A stretch of 64,000 nt of DNA from Opitutia bacterium (GCA_016190985.1 JACPPI010000018.1:114900-178899); one strand, 5' to 3'; shown: positions 44,618-53,590, counted from the stretch's first letter. Notes: generated by a model not told the origin, from the sequence alone. Program-made: numbers and translations.

Positions 44618-46270
44618 ATGAGAAAACCAATCCTCAGATTCACCACCCTGCTTTGCGCCATCCTTTCCGGTTTCTCGACCGCGGCCGAAAAACCGGAGTT
44701 CGATGACGCCCTGCGAAGAATGTTCGCCGACGTCCCCGGCGGCGCGGTCATCGCCCGGAAGGACGCGGCGGGCAAAGTTGACATTTTGGCGATTGGCCGG
44801 CGGAGCGCGGCCGACGCGGCGCCGATGACCGCCGACACGGTGTTCGAGATCGGATCGATCACCAAAATGTTCACCGGCTTGTTGCTGGCGCAGGCCGTGG
44901 TCGAGGGGCGCGTGACGCTCGATGACACTCTCGCCAGGCATCTGCCCGGCGAACTTGTGCTCCCGCCTGACGTGGCGGCCATCACCCTGGGCCAGCTGGC
45001 GACCCACACTTCGGGACTGCCCCGGCTGCCGGCGGACCTGTCACCGGCAAACGCGTCCGATCCCTACGCCGGCTACGGCGAGGCTTCGCTCCATGCTTCG
45101 CTCCAAAACTGCCGGCTCACCGGTCCGGCCCCGCAGCCCGCGGCCTATTCAAATCTGGGGATCGGTCTGCTGGGGCATCTGCTGACGCGCGTCTACGGCG
45201 TGTCCTACGAGGATCTCCTGCGGGAGAAGATCACCCGGCCGCTTGGTTTGACGGATACGGTCGTCACCCTCGACGGCAGCCAGCAGGCTCGGTTCGCGAA
45301 GCCGCACTCCGGCAGCCAGAGGGTGGCGAACTGGACGTTCGATGCCCTGGCCGGCGCGGGGGCCATTCGCTCGACCGCGGCGGACCTGCTGCGGTTCGTC
45401 GGGCGCTTGACGGCGGCGGACAGCCCGCTCAAGGCCGCGTGGGAGCTGGCGCGGCAGCCGCGCGCGGATTTCCCGGCCTACGCGGGGAAAGTCGGGCTGT
45501 GCATCCTGATGTCCGGGCGCGGCGGGAAATTGCTTTACGGCCACGACGGCGGCACCGGCGGCTACCGGAGCCACCTGGAGTTCTCGACGGCGACCGGGGA
45601 GATCTTGGCGGTGCTGATCAACAACGATGCGCCCGAGGGACTGGCCGTGGCCGCGAAGATTCGCGAATGGGAGCAGCCTGCGACCAGCAAACCGCCGAGC
45701 GGACCAGTGGAGCAAACGATCACACCGGGCCAGCTGGCGGAATACACCGGGGTGTATGAGATCGACGGCGCCGCGAGCTTCACCGCCCGGATCGACCGAC
45801 AGGGCCGGCTCGTTGTCCGGCTGACCGGGCAGCCCTTCTTTCCGGTTTTCCACATGGGGAACGACCGCTTCTTCCTCAAGGTTGTCGCGGCCGAATATCA
45901 ATTCGCCCGGGATGGAGACGGGCGAATCGAATCGCTCACGCTGCACCAGAGCGGCCAGCAGGTTCCGGCGCGGCGGACCGCAAAACCGGTGCCCACGGTG
46001 CTCGCCCTCACTGCGGCCCAGCTGGCCGCCTATGCCGGCACCTACGAGCTCGCGCCCGGCATCCTTTTCGAGGTCAAGGCCAGCCGCGAAAACTTGTTCG
46101 TCAAACTCACGGGGCAGCCCGCGTATCCTGTCTTCGGCGACCGCGAGGATCATTTCGTCTACGACGTCGTGGAGGCCGCGCTGACCTTCGTGCGCGGCGC
46201 CGACGGGAAAGTGGAGGCGCTGATCCTGCACCAGAACGGCCGCGACCAAAGGGCGGCCAGAGTGCCCTGA
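44618..46270 (+). CDS. Class C beta-lactamase-like serine hydrolase with two C-terminal repeat domains
   Basis: This 550-residue protein has a signal peptide and a penicillin-binding-like hydrolase domain. The nucleophile motif is GSITKM (Ser80, Lys83), the Tyr motif is AAYSNLGIG and the third motif is YGHDGGTGGY (HDG in place of KTG). Two tandem C-terminal domains of about 80 residues follow and are similar to each other: LAEYTGVYEIDGAASFTARI with VVRLTGQPFFPVF, and LAAYAGTYELAPGILFEVKA with FVKLTGQPAYPVF. Such proteins include D-aminopeptidases and esterases as well as beta-lactamases, so resistance should not be assumed. Confidence 0.87.
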   Translation: MRKPILRFTTLLCAILSGFSTAAEKPEFDDALRRMFADVPGGAVIARKDAAGKVDILAIGRRSAADAAPMTADTVFEIGSITKMFTGLLLAQAVVEGRVTLDDTLARHLPGELVLPPDVAAITLGQLATHTSGLPRLPADLSPANASDPYAGYGEASLHASLQNCRLTGPAPQPAAYSNLGIGLLGHLLTRVYGVSYEDLLREKITRPLGLTDTVVTLDGSQQARFAKPHSGSQRVANWTFDALAGAGAIRSTAADLLRFVGRLTAADSPLKAAWELARQPRADFPAYAGKVGLCILMSGRGGKLLYGHDGGTGGYRSHLEFSTATGEILAVLINNDAPEGLAVAAKIREWEQPATSKPPSGPVEQTITPGQLAEYTGVYEIDGAASFTARIDRQGRLVVRLTGQPFFPVFHMGNDRFFLKVVAAEYQFARDGDGRIESLTLHQSGQQVPARRTAKPVPTVLALTAAQLAAYAGTYELAPGILFEVKASRENLFVKLTGQPAYPVFGDREDHFVYDVVEAALTFVRGADGKVEALILHQNGRDQRAARVP

Positions 46271-46401
46271 CCTCCGTCCCTCGTGTCGCGGCCGGGACGA
46301 ACCGGCGCCCGGGCGGGGTTGATCCATGCCCGGCGTTGGCCAAGAAACGCGCAGCGGGCTTGCCCTGCGGCGCATATGTTGGGGTGAATCCCAACACTCC
46401 T

Positions 46402-46590
46402 ATGAAAGCAAATGTCGGTTCCTACGATGCCGCGGTCCGCTTCGTGCTGGGCTGCCTGATCATGGGGATAGGCAACCACCATGATTCCCTGTGGGGGCTG
46501 CTCGGCCTGATCCCGATCCTAACGAGCCTGGCCGGCTTTTGCCCGCTCTACCTGCCGTTCCACCTCGACACGACCTTCACGGACCGGTAG
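46402..46590 (+). CDS. DUF2892 small membrane protein
   Basis: This 62-residue protein has MKANVGSYDAAVRFVLGCLI and a second hydrophobic part WGLLGLIPILTSLAGFCPLY, giving two membrane helices. DUF2892/YgaP-type proteins have this exact size and the GFCPLY ending with one conserved Cys; in some, a rhodanese domain is attached, but not here. Its last 14 bases overlap the convergent folA gene end. The function is unknown. Confidence 0.8.
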   Translation: MKANVGSYDAAVRFVLGCLIMGIGNHHDSLWGLLGLIPILTSLAGFCPLYLPFHLDTTFTDR

Positions 46591-47119
46591 CACCCGCCGC
46601 ACGCTCCAGGATGGAGAAGGTGTAGCGGTGGTTCGCGTCGCTGCTGTCCTTGCGCCAGGTCTCGCGCCAGGGCAGGTGCCGCCATTCGGGCATGAAGACG
46701 TCGCCGGGCACGTCGGCATGCACGAGCGTGAGCAAGAGGCGGTCGGCGAGCGGCAGCGTTTCCTCATAGATGCGCTGACCGCCGCAGACCATGATCTCGC
46801 CGGGCAACCGCCGGGCCGCCGCCAGCGCCGCCGGCACATCGGGGGCGAGGCGGACTCGGGCGGCCGCCCCGGCGCCGAAGCGCCGCCCGGCATCGGCGCG
46901 GACCTGCGCCGGTTGCGAGGTGATGACGACCGGCTGGCGGCCGTCGAGCAGGACACGCGGCCAGATTTCATAGCAGATGCGGCCGAGCACGCAGACGGTG
47001 TTGGCGGTCTTCGCGTGAAACCACGCCTTGTCCTCCGGGATGTGGAAGGGCAGGCGGCGGCCCTGCCCGATGACGCGATTCTCGGCGCTGGCGACGATCA
47101 GGTTGAGCGGCTTGGCCAT
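46577..47119 (-). CDS. folA: Dihydrofolate reductase
   Basis: This 180-residue enzyme opens with LNLIVASAENRVIGQGRRLP. FHIPEDKAWFHAKT contains the catalytic acidic residue, and VCVLGRICYEIWPRVLLDGR and EIMVCGGQRIYEETLPLADR are NADPH-binding and C-terminal signatures. It reduces dihydrofolate for thymidylate and purine synthesis. The start at 47119 gives the standard N-terminus. No thyA gene is nearby. It is divergent from ald and its 3' end overlaps the DUF2892 gene. Confidence 0.93.
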   Translation of the reverse strand: MAKPLNLIVASAENRVIGQGRRLPFHIPEDKAWFHAKTANTVCVLGRICYEIWPRVLLDGRQPVVITSQPAQVRADAGRRFGAGAAARVRLAPDVPAALAAARRLPGEIMVCGGQRIYEETLPLADRLLLTLVHADVPGDVFMPEWRHLPWRETWRKDSSDANHRYTFSILERAAGATGP

Positions 47120-47230
47120 CAGCAGGTTAGGAAGTGCAAACCGGGGCGTTTGTCGAGACCGGGGGGCATTGGCCCCTTGCTTCGCTTCCGGCATTGCCTG
47201 CGGGAAAATAATCACGTGTCATAACCGCCT

Positions 47231-48322
47231 ATGATTATCGGAGTCCCCCGCGAAGTTAAGATCGGTGAAACCCGCGTTTCGATGACGCCCAGCCTCTGCC
47301 GCCGCGTGACGGCGCTCGGCGGCAAGGTGATCATCGAAAAGTCCGCCGGCAACAGCGCCGGCTTCACCGACGATGAATACAAATCCGCCGGCGCCACCAT
47401 CGCGCCCTCCGCCGCCAAGGTGTGGAAGAGCGCGGACATGATCCTGAAGGTGAAGGAGCCGCTCGAGTCCGAATACGGCCACTTGCAGCAGGGTCAGACG
47501 CTCTTCACCTACCTGCACCTCGCCGCCGGCCCGGCGCTGGCCAGGGAGCTTTGCCGCAAGGGCATTCTCGGCATCGCCTACGAGACGGTGGAGAGCGCGG
47601 ACGGACAGTTCCCGCTGCTCAAGCCCATGTCGCAGATCGCGGGCCGGCTCTCGATCCAGATCGGCGCCTATTTTCTCCAGTCGCAACACGGCGGCTCCGG
47701 CGTGCTGCTCGGCGGCATCCCCGGCACGATGCCCGGCCATGTCGTCGTGGTCGGCGCCGGCAACTCCGGCGCGCACGCCGTGCAGATGGCTGCGGGCATG
47801 GGCGCGCGCGTGACCGTCCTCGACCTCGACACCCGCAAGCTGGAGGCGCTCGACACCGAGTATCGCGGCCGCATCGTCACGCTGATGTCCAACCCCGCCA
47901 ACATCGAGCACGCCGTCGCCGACGCCGACCTGCTCATCGGCGCGGTGCTCATCCCCGCCGCCAAGGCACCCATCGTTGTTTCCGAGAAAATGGTCGCCCA
48001 GATGCGGCCCGGCAGCGTCATCTGCGACATCGCCATCGACCAGGGCGGCTGCATCGAGACGATCCACGCCACCTCGCACACCAAGCCCGTCTACAAGCAG
48101 CATGGCGTCATCCATTACGCGGTGCCCAACATGCCCGCGCTCGTCGGCCGCACCTCGACCATGGGCCTCACGCAGGCCACCGAGCCGTTCGTCGCCATGA
48201 TGGTGCAGAAGGGCGTGGAGCGCGCGCTCAGCGAGCACAAGGGCCTCGCCAAGGGCGTGAACACCCGCAACGGCCGCATCACCTACGACGCCGTCGCCAA
48301 GGCCGTGGGCTTCGACTCGTAG
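47231..48322 (+). CDS. ald: Alanine dehydrogenase
   Basis: This 363-residue enzyme begins [20 protein letters not shown]. It has [20 protein letters not shown] (catalytic Lys), the NAD-binding glycine motif [20 protein letters not shown] and [20 protein letters not shown]. It converts L-alanine and NAD to pyruvate and ammonia, reversibly. The product pyruvate could feed the pyruvate dehydrogenase encoded at 12869-16492. The gene is followed by a terminator at 48340-48374. The length and all signatures are normal. Confidence 0.95.
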   Translation: MIIGVPREVKIGETRVSMTPSLCRRVTALGGKVIIEKSAGNSAGFTDDEYKSAGATIAPSAAKVWKSADMILKVKEPLESEYGHLQQGQTLFTYLHLAAGPALARELCRKGILGIAYETVESADGQFPLLKPMSQIAGRLSIQIGAYFLQSQHGGSGVLLGGIPGTMPGHVVVVGAGNSGAHAVQMAAGMGARVTVLDLDTRKLEALDTEYRGRIVTLMSNPANIEHAVADADLLIGAVLIPAAKAPIVVSEKMVAQMRPGSVICDIAIDQGGCIETIHATSHTKPVYKQHGVIHYAVPNMPALVGRTSTMGLTQATEPFVAMMVQKGVERALSEHKGLAKGVNTRNGRITYDAVAKAVGFDS

Positions 48323-48339
48323 GCGCCACCGCTGTCACC

Positions 48340-48374
48340 GGCCCGGCGCGCAGTCTTGCCGCCGGGCTTTTTGT
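48340..48374 (+). terminator. Intrinsic terminator after ald
   Basis: A GCCCGGC / GCCGGGC stem with a 13-base loop is followed by TTTTTGTTT. Confidence 0.8.
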
Positions 48375-48437
48375 TTGCGCATGGCGCCGGGCGAAGGATA
48401 CCAGTGCACGATGGGGAAGCGCAGGAATATTGTCCCG

Positions 48438-50057
48438 ATGTCCATCGCACACTTGTTGCCGCGAGGCCGGTGGTTGCCGGTGATCTTTGCCCTCCTGGCA
48501 GGCCGGTTGACCGCCGCGGATGTGATGATCGGCGCCGACGAGAAATGGCGTTTGCTGCAATCGGAGCACTTTGAGCTCTACAGCCGCAATTCGGAGGGCG
48601 AGTCACGCCGCCTGCTCTACAATCTGGAGCTGGTCCACGCCATCTTCTTTGAGACCTATGGGTTCACGGCGACGCGGGTCCTGCCGGTCACGGTGTTCTT
48701 TTTTTCCCGGGACAGGCACTTCGCGGCCTACAAACCGGAATCCTCCAGGAAACTGGAGAATATCGCCACCTTCTATCACGCGGAGCCGGATCGCGGGATA
48801 CTGACGGTCGCGCCGCTGCCGAGCTACGAGGCGGCCCAGCAGCTCGCCTTTGGCAGTTATGCGCATCACCTCTTCCGGCTGATGGGCGAGGCTCCGCCGG
48901 TGTGGTATGGCTATGGGATCTCGGGCATTTTCCGCAACCTGGTCATCAACGACAGGACACTCGAACTCGGCCGGCCGGATCCCCAGCAGGTCTCCCGCCT
49001 GCAAAAGGCCGATCTCATCCCGGTCGAGACCATGCTGGGCTCGGACTATCAGGCCGGGGCATTTTCATCCGATGAGTCCAACCTTGTTTTTCACGATGAG
49101 AGCTGGGCGATGATACACTACCTTTATTTCGGGGCGCACAAGTTGCCGAAGGATGGAGTGGCCAATTTCATCAGCCACGTCCTGAACAGCAGCCGCAATT
49201 TTGATGCCGCCACCACCCGCCAGGTGTTCGAGCAGCAGGTGGGGATCACCTACGGCAAGTTCAACGAGGCCCTGCAGCGTTATTTCCGGAGCGGCAAATA
49301 CGGTTACGGCACAAAGGCCCTGCCGGTCGTGGCGCCGGGCAAGAGTTACCCCATGCGCGGGGTCTCGCTTGCGGAGATTGACCTGAGGCTGGCCGAGCTG
49401 GCTTTGCGGGTAAACCGATCACCTCAGGGCAAGCTGGCGCTGCTGCGGGCGGGCGACCGGGCTGATGCCGCCCGCATCCAGGAAGTGCTCGGCGCTGACG
49501 CCATGCGGGAAGAGAATTGGGATCAGGTCGCCGAGCGGTGGAATCGTGCCATGGCGGCCGGATCGAGGAATCCGGCGGTGCTGCGATGGTTGATCGAGAA
49601 TGAGGACAGGCAGCGCTTCAGCCGCTTCGACGCGTATTACCGGCTGCCCGAGGAAGCAGCCGGGCAGCTCCGCGCGTGGATTGCGCTATACCGGGAACTC
49701 GCCCCCGCTGACCCGCTGTCGTGGGAGGTCCTCGCCTGGGTCGAGGCGACGGCGGAGGCTCCTCAGATTGGCAATCTCAATGCCGTGCAGAAGCAGTTTG
49801 TCAGTCTTGGGCGCAAGAACCGAACCCTTCTGGCGCTGGCCTGGGCCCGGGTGCGCCTCAAGGACAATGCGGGCGCGGAAGAAATGCTCCAGACATTGGA
49901 GGCTCAGGTTGGCGGCACTGAACTGATGTGGACTGTGGAGCTTATCCGCGCGCAAAACGAGGGCCGGCCACCCCGGACGGAACTCCTGGCCGCGCCGGGA
50001 ATGGAAACCAGCACGGGATTCCGCCCCAAGATCGACAGGCCGCGTCTCAGGCCTTGA
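48438..50057 (+). CDS. Secreted DUF1570/peptidase-MA-like protein lacking the metal motif (paralogue 1)
   Basis: This is an exported protein of about 539 residues with a signal peptide (WLPVIFALLAGRLTAAD). It has a metallopeptidase-like domain (SEHFELYSRNSEGESRRLLY, VTVFFFSRDRHFAAYKPESS) and a C-terminal TPR-like helical region. Where its neighbour (50309) has HEMTH and WLHEGLA, this protein has YAHHLFRLMG and WYGYGISGIF, so the zinc ligands are gone and it is probably not a peptidase. The two genes align over their whole length and are likely an old duplication. Start codons at 48411 and 48375 are also possible. Confidence 0.7.
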   Translation: MSIAHLLPRGRWLPVIFALLAGRLTAADVMIGADEKWRLLQSEHFELYSRNSEGESRRLLYNLELVHAIFFETYGFTATRVLPVTVFFFSRDRHFAAYKPESSRKLENIATFYHAEPDRGILTVAPLPSYEAAQQLAFGSYAHHLFRLMGEAPPVWYGYGISGIFRNLVINDRTLELGRPDPQQVSRLQKADLIPVETMLGSDYQAGAFSSDESNLVFHDESWAMIHYLYFGAHKLPKDGVANFISHVLNSSRNFDAATTRQVFEQQVGITYGKFNEALQRYFRSGKYGYGTKALPVVAPGKSYPMRGVSLAEIDLRLAELALRVNRSPQGKLALLRAGDRADAARIQEVLGADAMREENWDQVAERWNRAMAAGSRNPAVLRWLIENEDRQRFSRFDAYYRLPEEAAGQLRAWIALYRELAPADPLSWEVLAWVEATAEAPQIGNLNAVQKQFVSLGRKNRTLLALAWARVRLKDNAGAEEMLQTLEAQVGGTELMWTVELIRAQNEGRPPRTELLAAPGMETSTGFRPKIDRPRLRP

Positions 50058-50179
50058 TCGTCGCTATGCCACGATTCCGCCCGGGTAAGATTCTCATGCT
50101 GCCGGAGCAGAGTGACAGAGAACGCCTGTTGGCGTAGCTTGCCCCAACGCCAGTCCTATGCGGCAATCCCTGATTTCGA

Positions 50180-50236
50180 CTAGCCCTGCGCCACGATCGT
50201 GAGGCTCACCAGCTCGACGCGCCCGATGGGGGTGCC
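50180..50236 (-). pseudogene. Fragment of a second ppiB 3' end
   Basis: On the minus strand this encodes GTPIGRVELVSLTIVAQG and a stop, homologous to the end of the intact peptidyl-prolyl isomerase gene (STPIGRVELVSVTIVSQ...). The 32 bases 50204-50235 are identical to 51940-51971. The rest of the gene is missing here, so it is a relic left between the two DUF1570-like paralogues. Confidence 0.8.
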
Positions 50237-50308
50237 TTGAGGCAATCCAAGGGGAACGCGGCAGATCACCGGCTTGACTCGCCGGAGACGATTCGGGTTC
50301 ATGCGGCG

Positions 50309-52198
50309 ATGAAACACGTTTTTGGCCTGGCAGCGGGGCTGATCATCTGGTGGGCCAACCCCGGGGCCTCCGGCGCTGATATCTCCCTCGGTGAGGTCGC
50401 GGCGCAAAGATGGCTCAAGGTCAGGGCCGGCGAAATAACGATCATCACTGACGCCTCGGAGGGAAAGCTGAGGGAATGGGCGACAGAGATGAGCTGGTTC
50501 CAAGGTGGCTTGCAGACCGGCCTCCCGTTGCGGCCGGACAGTGTGCGCGAGCCCGCGACGATCTTCCTGTTCAAGTCGGATCGGACTATGCGCCGGTATC
50601 TGCCTGACCTTGGAAAGAATTCCATGCTGCTCGCGGGTATATTTTCCTCGGTGGCGGGGCACAACGTCGGGATGATTGGGTTGGACGGATCCCGCTTCGA
50701 CGTCCGGGAGAAACTGTTCCATGAGATGACCCACTGGCACTTGGCCGTCGTCGGGGTGGATGTTCCACTCTGGCTCCACGAGGGGCTGGCGCAGATTTTC
50801 CAGTCCTTTACTCTGCAGGGCGAGGCGTTCCGTGTCGGGCACATTCAACCCGACTTGTTGACCACAGTGAGAATTGCCGGCACGCCGCCCGTGGGGCCCC
50901 TGCTGGAGCAGGCCACATTGGATTATTCCCGGGCCGGCTGGAAACACGGCAAGACAACCCTGTTCTATGCGCAGTCTTGGGCGTTGACCCACATGCTGAC
51001 GCTCGGAGCCGACGGTGGGAGCCGCGGGCGAATCACCCGCTATGTGGACGCCTTGCGTTCCGGGCTGACGGGAACCGATGCCTTTATGCAGGGGTTTGGC
51101 CTGACACCCGAGGTTGCACGGCAGCAACTCGACGCCTATGTGCGGGTGCCTCGGTGGCGCTTCGAGACCCTGCCGCTGGACCGGTCTTTCTCGCGAGATT
51201 CCCTCAAGGTCGAGGTGCTGGCACCGGCCGATCTCTACCGCGAGTTTGGCATGCTGCTGTTGTCCGCCAACCGGGTCGCAGCAGCGGCCCAGTTCATCGC
51301 CTATGCCTGCTCCGCCGACGGAACGGACGCGCGGAACCGGGAACTGGCCGGGGTCCTGGCGCTTGCGCGACAGCCGGTGGAGAAATCGACGGCGGTCGAT
51401 GCTTTGGAGAAGGCGAAGAGACTGTCGTCCAGAAATCCCTGGATCTATATCATGCTCGCAAGGATGGCGCTGCGGGAGGTGAACCTGAACGGCTCGCCCG
51501 GCAACGATTCCATCGGGGAAGACCGGCTGCTTGAGGCGGAGAGCCTTCTCCTGACAGCCGCAAAACTGCGGCCCGCCTTCAAGCCTGTGCTTGAAGCCAT
51601 GGCCGCGGTCATCCTCACTTCCGGCAAGGAGCGCCCGGAACTTAGTGAGATGCTCCGGGCCGAGCAGGCCGGTGCCTCGGGTTCGCCGGTGGTGCAGGTC
51701 GCGCTGGCTGACGGTGAACTCAGGCTCGGCCAGCCGACGCAAGCGGTGACACGCCTGACGCACCTGGTGGACCGGTCAACGGCGGACATGCCGGCCGAAC
51801 TGGTCGCGCGCGCGCGATCTGCTTGCGACGGCCCGGGAGGCCTTGCCGAAGTGATGCGCCGACAACAACAAGCCCCCCGGCGGAGGAGCGGGCTTCAGGC
51901 AGGCAGCTGCCCGTCTTGCGCCTGCGACACAATGGTGACGCTCACCAGCTCGACGCGCCCGATGGGGGTGCTCTTCTCGCCGCCGCCGCCGGCCTTGGTC
52001 GGAACATTGGCGATCTGCTCCAGCACCTCGTCGCCCCTGATGAGCTGGCCGAAGGCGGTGTATTGGCGGTCGAGGAACCTGGCCTCGCCGTGGCAGAGGA
52101 AGAACTGCGAGCCGGCCGAGTCGGGATGGGAGGAGCGGGCCATCGAGATGACGCCGCGGACGTGCGCCTTGGCGTTGAACTCGGCCTTGATCTTGTAG
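50309..52198 (+). CDS. Secreted DUF1570/peptidase-MA-like metalloprotein (paralogue 2), C-terminus frameshifted
   Basis: The signal peptide (HVFGLAAGLIIWWANPGASG) is followed by a gluzincin-like domain with HEMTH (His138, Glu139, His142) and the third-ligand helix WLHEGLAQIF (Glu158). TPR-like repeats follow (about residues 310-510). The frame as it stands runs 300 bases antisense through ppiB. Just before, at 51805-51816, a (CG)6 run occurs; with one more CG pair the frame would read ARARDLLATAREALPK and stop at 51854, a natural end. A dinucleotide contraction (or an assembly error) therefore probably removed the true stop. Family: DUF1570-type; the function is unknown. Confidence 0.7.
   Translation: MKHVFGLAAGLIIWWANPGASGADISLGEVAAQRWLKVRAGEITIITDASEGKLREWATEMSWFQGGLQTGLPLRPDSVREPATIFLFKSDRTMRRYLPDLGKNSMLLAGIFSSVAGHNVGMIGLDGSRFDVREKLFHEMTHWHLAVVGVDVPLWLHEGLAQIFQSFTLQGEAFRVGHIQPDLLTTVRIAGTPPVGPLLEQATLDYSRAGWKHGKTTLFYAQSWALTHMLTLGADGGSRGRITRYVDALRSGLTGTDAFMQGFGLTPEVARQQLDAYVRVPRWRFETLPLDRSFSRDSLKVEVLAPADLYREFGMLLLSANRVAAAAQFIAYACSADGTDARNRELAGVLALARQPVEKSTAVDALEKAKRLSSRNPWIYIMLARMALREVNLNGSPGNDSIGEDRLLEAESLLLTAAKLRPAFKPVLEAMAAVILTSGKERPELSEMLRAEQAGASGSPVVQVALADGELRLGQPTQAVTRLTHLVDRSTADMPAELVARARSACDGPGGLAEVMRRQQQAPRRRSGLQAGSCPSCACDTMVTLTSSTRPMGVLFSPPPPALVGTLAICSSTSSPLMSWPKAVYWRSRNLASPWQRKNCEPAESGWEERAIEMTPRTCALALNSALIL
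51870..51895 (-). terminator. Terminator of ppiB
   Basis: On the minus strand, AAGCCC and GGGCTT pair around a 14-base GC-rich loop and are followed by GTTGTTGTC. It touches the ppiB stop codon. Confidence 0.5.
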
Positions 52199-52437
52199 CC
52201 GGGGCCGCCGGTGCCGGGCGCACCGCTCTCGCCGGCCCGGGTGTTGGGGCAGCCGCCCTGGATCATGAAGCCCTTCATGATGCGGTGGAAAGCCGTGCCG
52301 TCGTAGAAGCCCTCGTGGGCAAGCCGCTTGAAATTCTCGACCGTCTTCGGGGCCACGTCGGGCCAGAAGGCGATGGTCATCTCGCCGTAGCTGGTCTTCA
52401 GCACGGCGACTTCCGGGGAGGCGTTGTCTTTGCTCAT
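51895..52437 (-). CDS. ppiB: Cyclophilin-type peptidyl-prolyl cis-trans isomerase
   Basis: This 180-residue cytoplasmic cyclophilin has FHRIMKGFMIQGGCPNTRAG, GVISMARSSHPDSAGSQFFL and TAFGQLIRGDEVLEQIANV, which hold the catalytic Arg, Phe and the QFF core. It speeds proline isomerisation during folding. No signal peptide is present. The ATG at 52437 gives MSKDNASPEVAVLKTSYGEM; the longer frame would run into the recF promoter region. A hairpin with a T run sits in its leader. The 3' end exists a second time as a fragment at 50180. Confidence 0.93.
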   Translation of the reverse strand: MSKDNASPEVAVLKTSYGEMTIAFWPDVAPKTVENFKRLAHEGFYDGTAFHRIMKGFMIQGGCPNTRAGESGAPGTGGPGYKIKAEFNAKAHVRGVISMARSSHPDSAGSQFFLCHGEARFLDRQYTAFGQLIRGDEVLEQIANVPTKAGGGGEKSTPIGRVELVSVTIVSQAQDGQLPA

Positions 52438-52447
52438 AAAGGCGCAC

Positions 52448-52467
52448 AAAAAGCCCGCGCCGCGGGC
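52448..52467 (-). terminator. Terminator-like hairpin in the ppiB leader
   Basis: On the minus strand, GCCCGC-GGC-GCGGGC is followed by TTTTT and lies about ten bases before the ppiB start codon. It could attenuate ppiB. No competing antiterminator was found by eye. Confidence 0.45.
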
Positions 52468-52519
52468 AATCCGCAAGAACCAAATCGACAGGGGCGGGCG
52501 CGGTTGCCTGACTCGCCGG

Positions 52520-53590
52520 GTGCGTTTCCACCAGATCACCCTGCAAGGCTTCCGCAACCTGCCGCTGGTCGATGTGACCCTGGCCGGCCCGCGGACGTTT
52601 CTCACCGGGGCCAATGCGCAAGGGAAGACGAATTTCCTCGAGGCGGCGGGCTATGTGACGGCGCTGCGTTCGTTCCGCGGGGCCGGGCCGCGCGCGCTCA
52701 TCGGGCTGGGGCAGCCGCAGGCGGGGCTGGGATTCACGGTCGGGCACGAAAAATTCGGCGAGAGCCGGCTCACCGTCACGCTCACGCCGGACGGCCGCGA
52801 GGTGATGTGGGAGCAGGGCAGGGTGACGCGGCTGGCGGACTTCATCGGGAAATTCCCCACGGTGGTGTTTTCCTCGCAGGACAGCCAGTTCCTGCGCGGG
52901 GCGCCGGCGGGGCGGCGGCACTGGCTGGACCTCACCCTGGCGGCCATGGACAGCGGCTACCTGACGGCCTTGCAGTCCTACACGCGCGCCGTGGCGGAGC
53001 GGAACATCCTGCTCAAACAGGGAGGCCGCGACGCCGGTGCGTTGGAGGCGTTCGAGCACGAGCTGGCCGCCCATGCGGTGACGCTTTTTGCGAAGCGGAG
53101 CGCGGGGGTGGCGGAGCTGAGCGGGTTATTCCGCGCCGCCCATGCCCGCCTGGTCCCGGATGGCGAGACGGCCGGCCTGATCTACGCGCCCGATACGGCG
53201 GCGCCAGCACGAGAGGAATTCGCCGCGCTGCTCCTGAAGTGCCGCCCGCGCGACACGCTGTTGAAATCCACCGAGCGCGGCCCGCACCGCGACGACCTGG
53301 ATCTGCTGCTCAACGGCCGGCCCGCGCGGCAGTTCGCCTCCGAGGGCCAGCAGCGCTGCCTCGTGATCGCCCTGCGGCTGGCGCAGGCGGCGTATTTCCA
53401 GGCCAAGGGCGGCGTCACCCCGGTGCTGCTGTGCGACGATGTGCTCGGCGAACTGGACCCGGACCGGCGCGCGCGCTTCTGGGCGTCGCTCGAGGGCGAA
53501 CCGCAGGTCATCGCCACGGGCACGAGCCGGCCCGCCGATGCGGCCGGCTGGCAGGTGTTGACGGTGGACAACGGCCTTATCCGGGCGTGA
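52520..53590 (+). CDS. recF: DNA replication and repair protein RecF
   Basis: This 356-residue SMC-like ATPase begins VRFHQITLQGFRNLPLVDVT. Walker A is TGANAQGKTNFLEA, the signature motif lies in FASEGQQRCLVIALRLAQAA and Walker B is VLLCDDVLGELD. RecF loads RecA at single-strand gaps together with RecO and RecR. The GTG at 52520 matches the usual RecF N-terminus. It is divergent from ppiB. It is not next to dnaA, dnaN or gyrB, unlike in many bacteria. Confidence 0.93.
   Translation: MRFHQITLQGFRNLPLVDVTLAGPRTFLTGANAQGKTNFLEAAGYVTALRSFRGAGPRALIGLGQPQAGLGFTVGHEKFGESRLTVTLTPDGREVMWEQGRVTRLADFIGKFPTVVFSSQDSQFLRGAPAGRRHWLDLTLAAMDSGYLTALQSYTRAVAERNILLKQGGRDAGALEAFEHELAAHAVTLFAKRSAGVAELSGLFRAAHARLVPDGETAGLIYAPDTAAPAREEFAALLLKCRPRDTLLKSTERGPHRDDLDLLLNGRPARQFASEGQQRCLVIALRLAQAAYFQAKGGVTPVLLCDDVLGELDPDRRARFWASLEGEPQVIATGTSRPADAAGWQVLTVDNGLIRA

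Noticed and set aside
44618..46270. Beta-lactam resistance gene
   Set aside because: The third motif is HDG rather than KTG and the C-terminal repeat domains are those of esterase/peptidase relatives; resistance is not supported.
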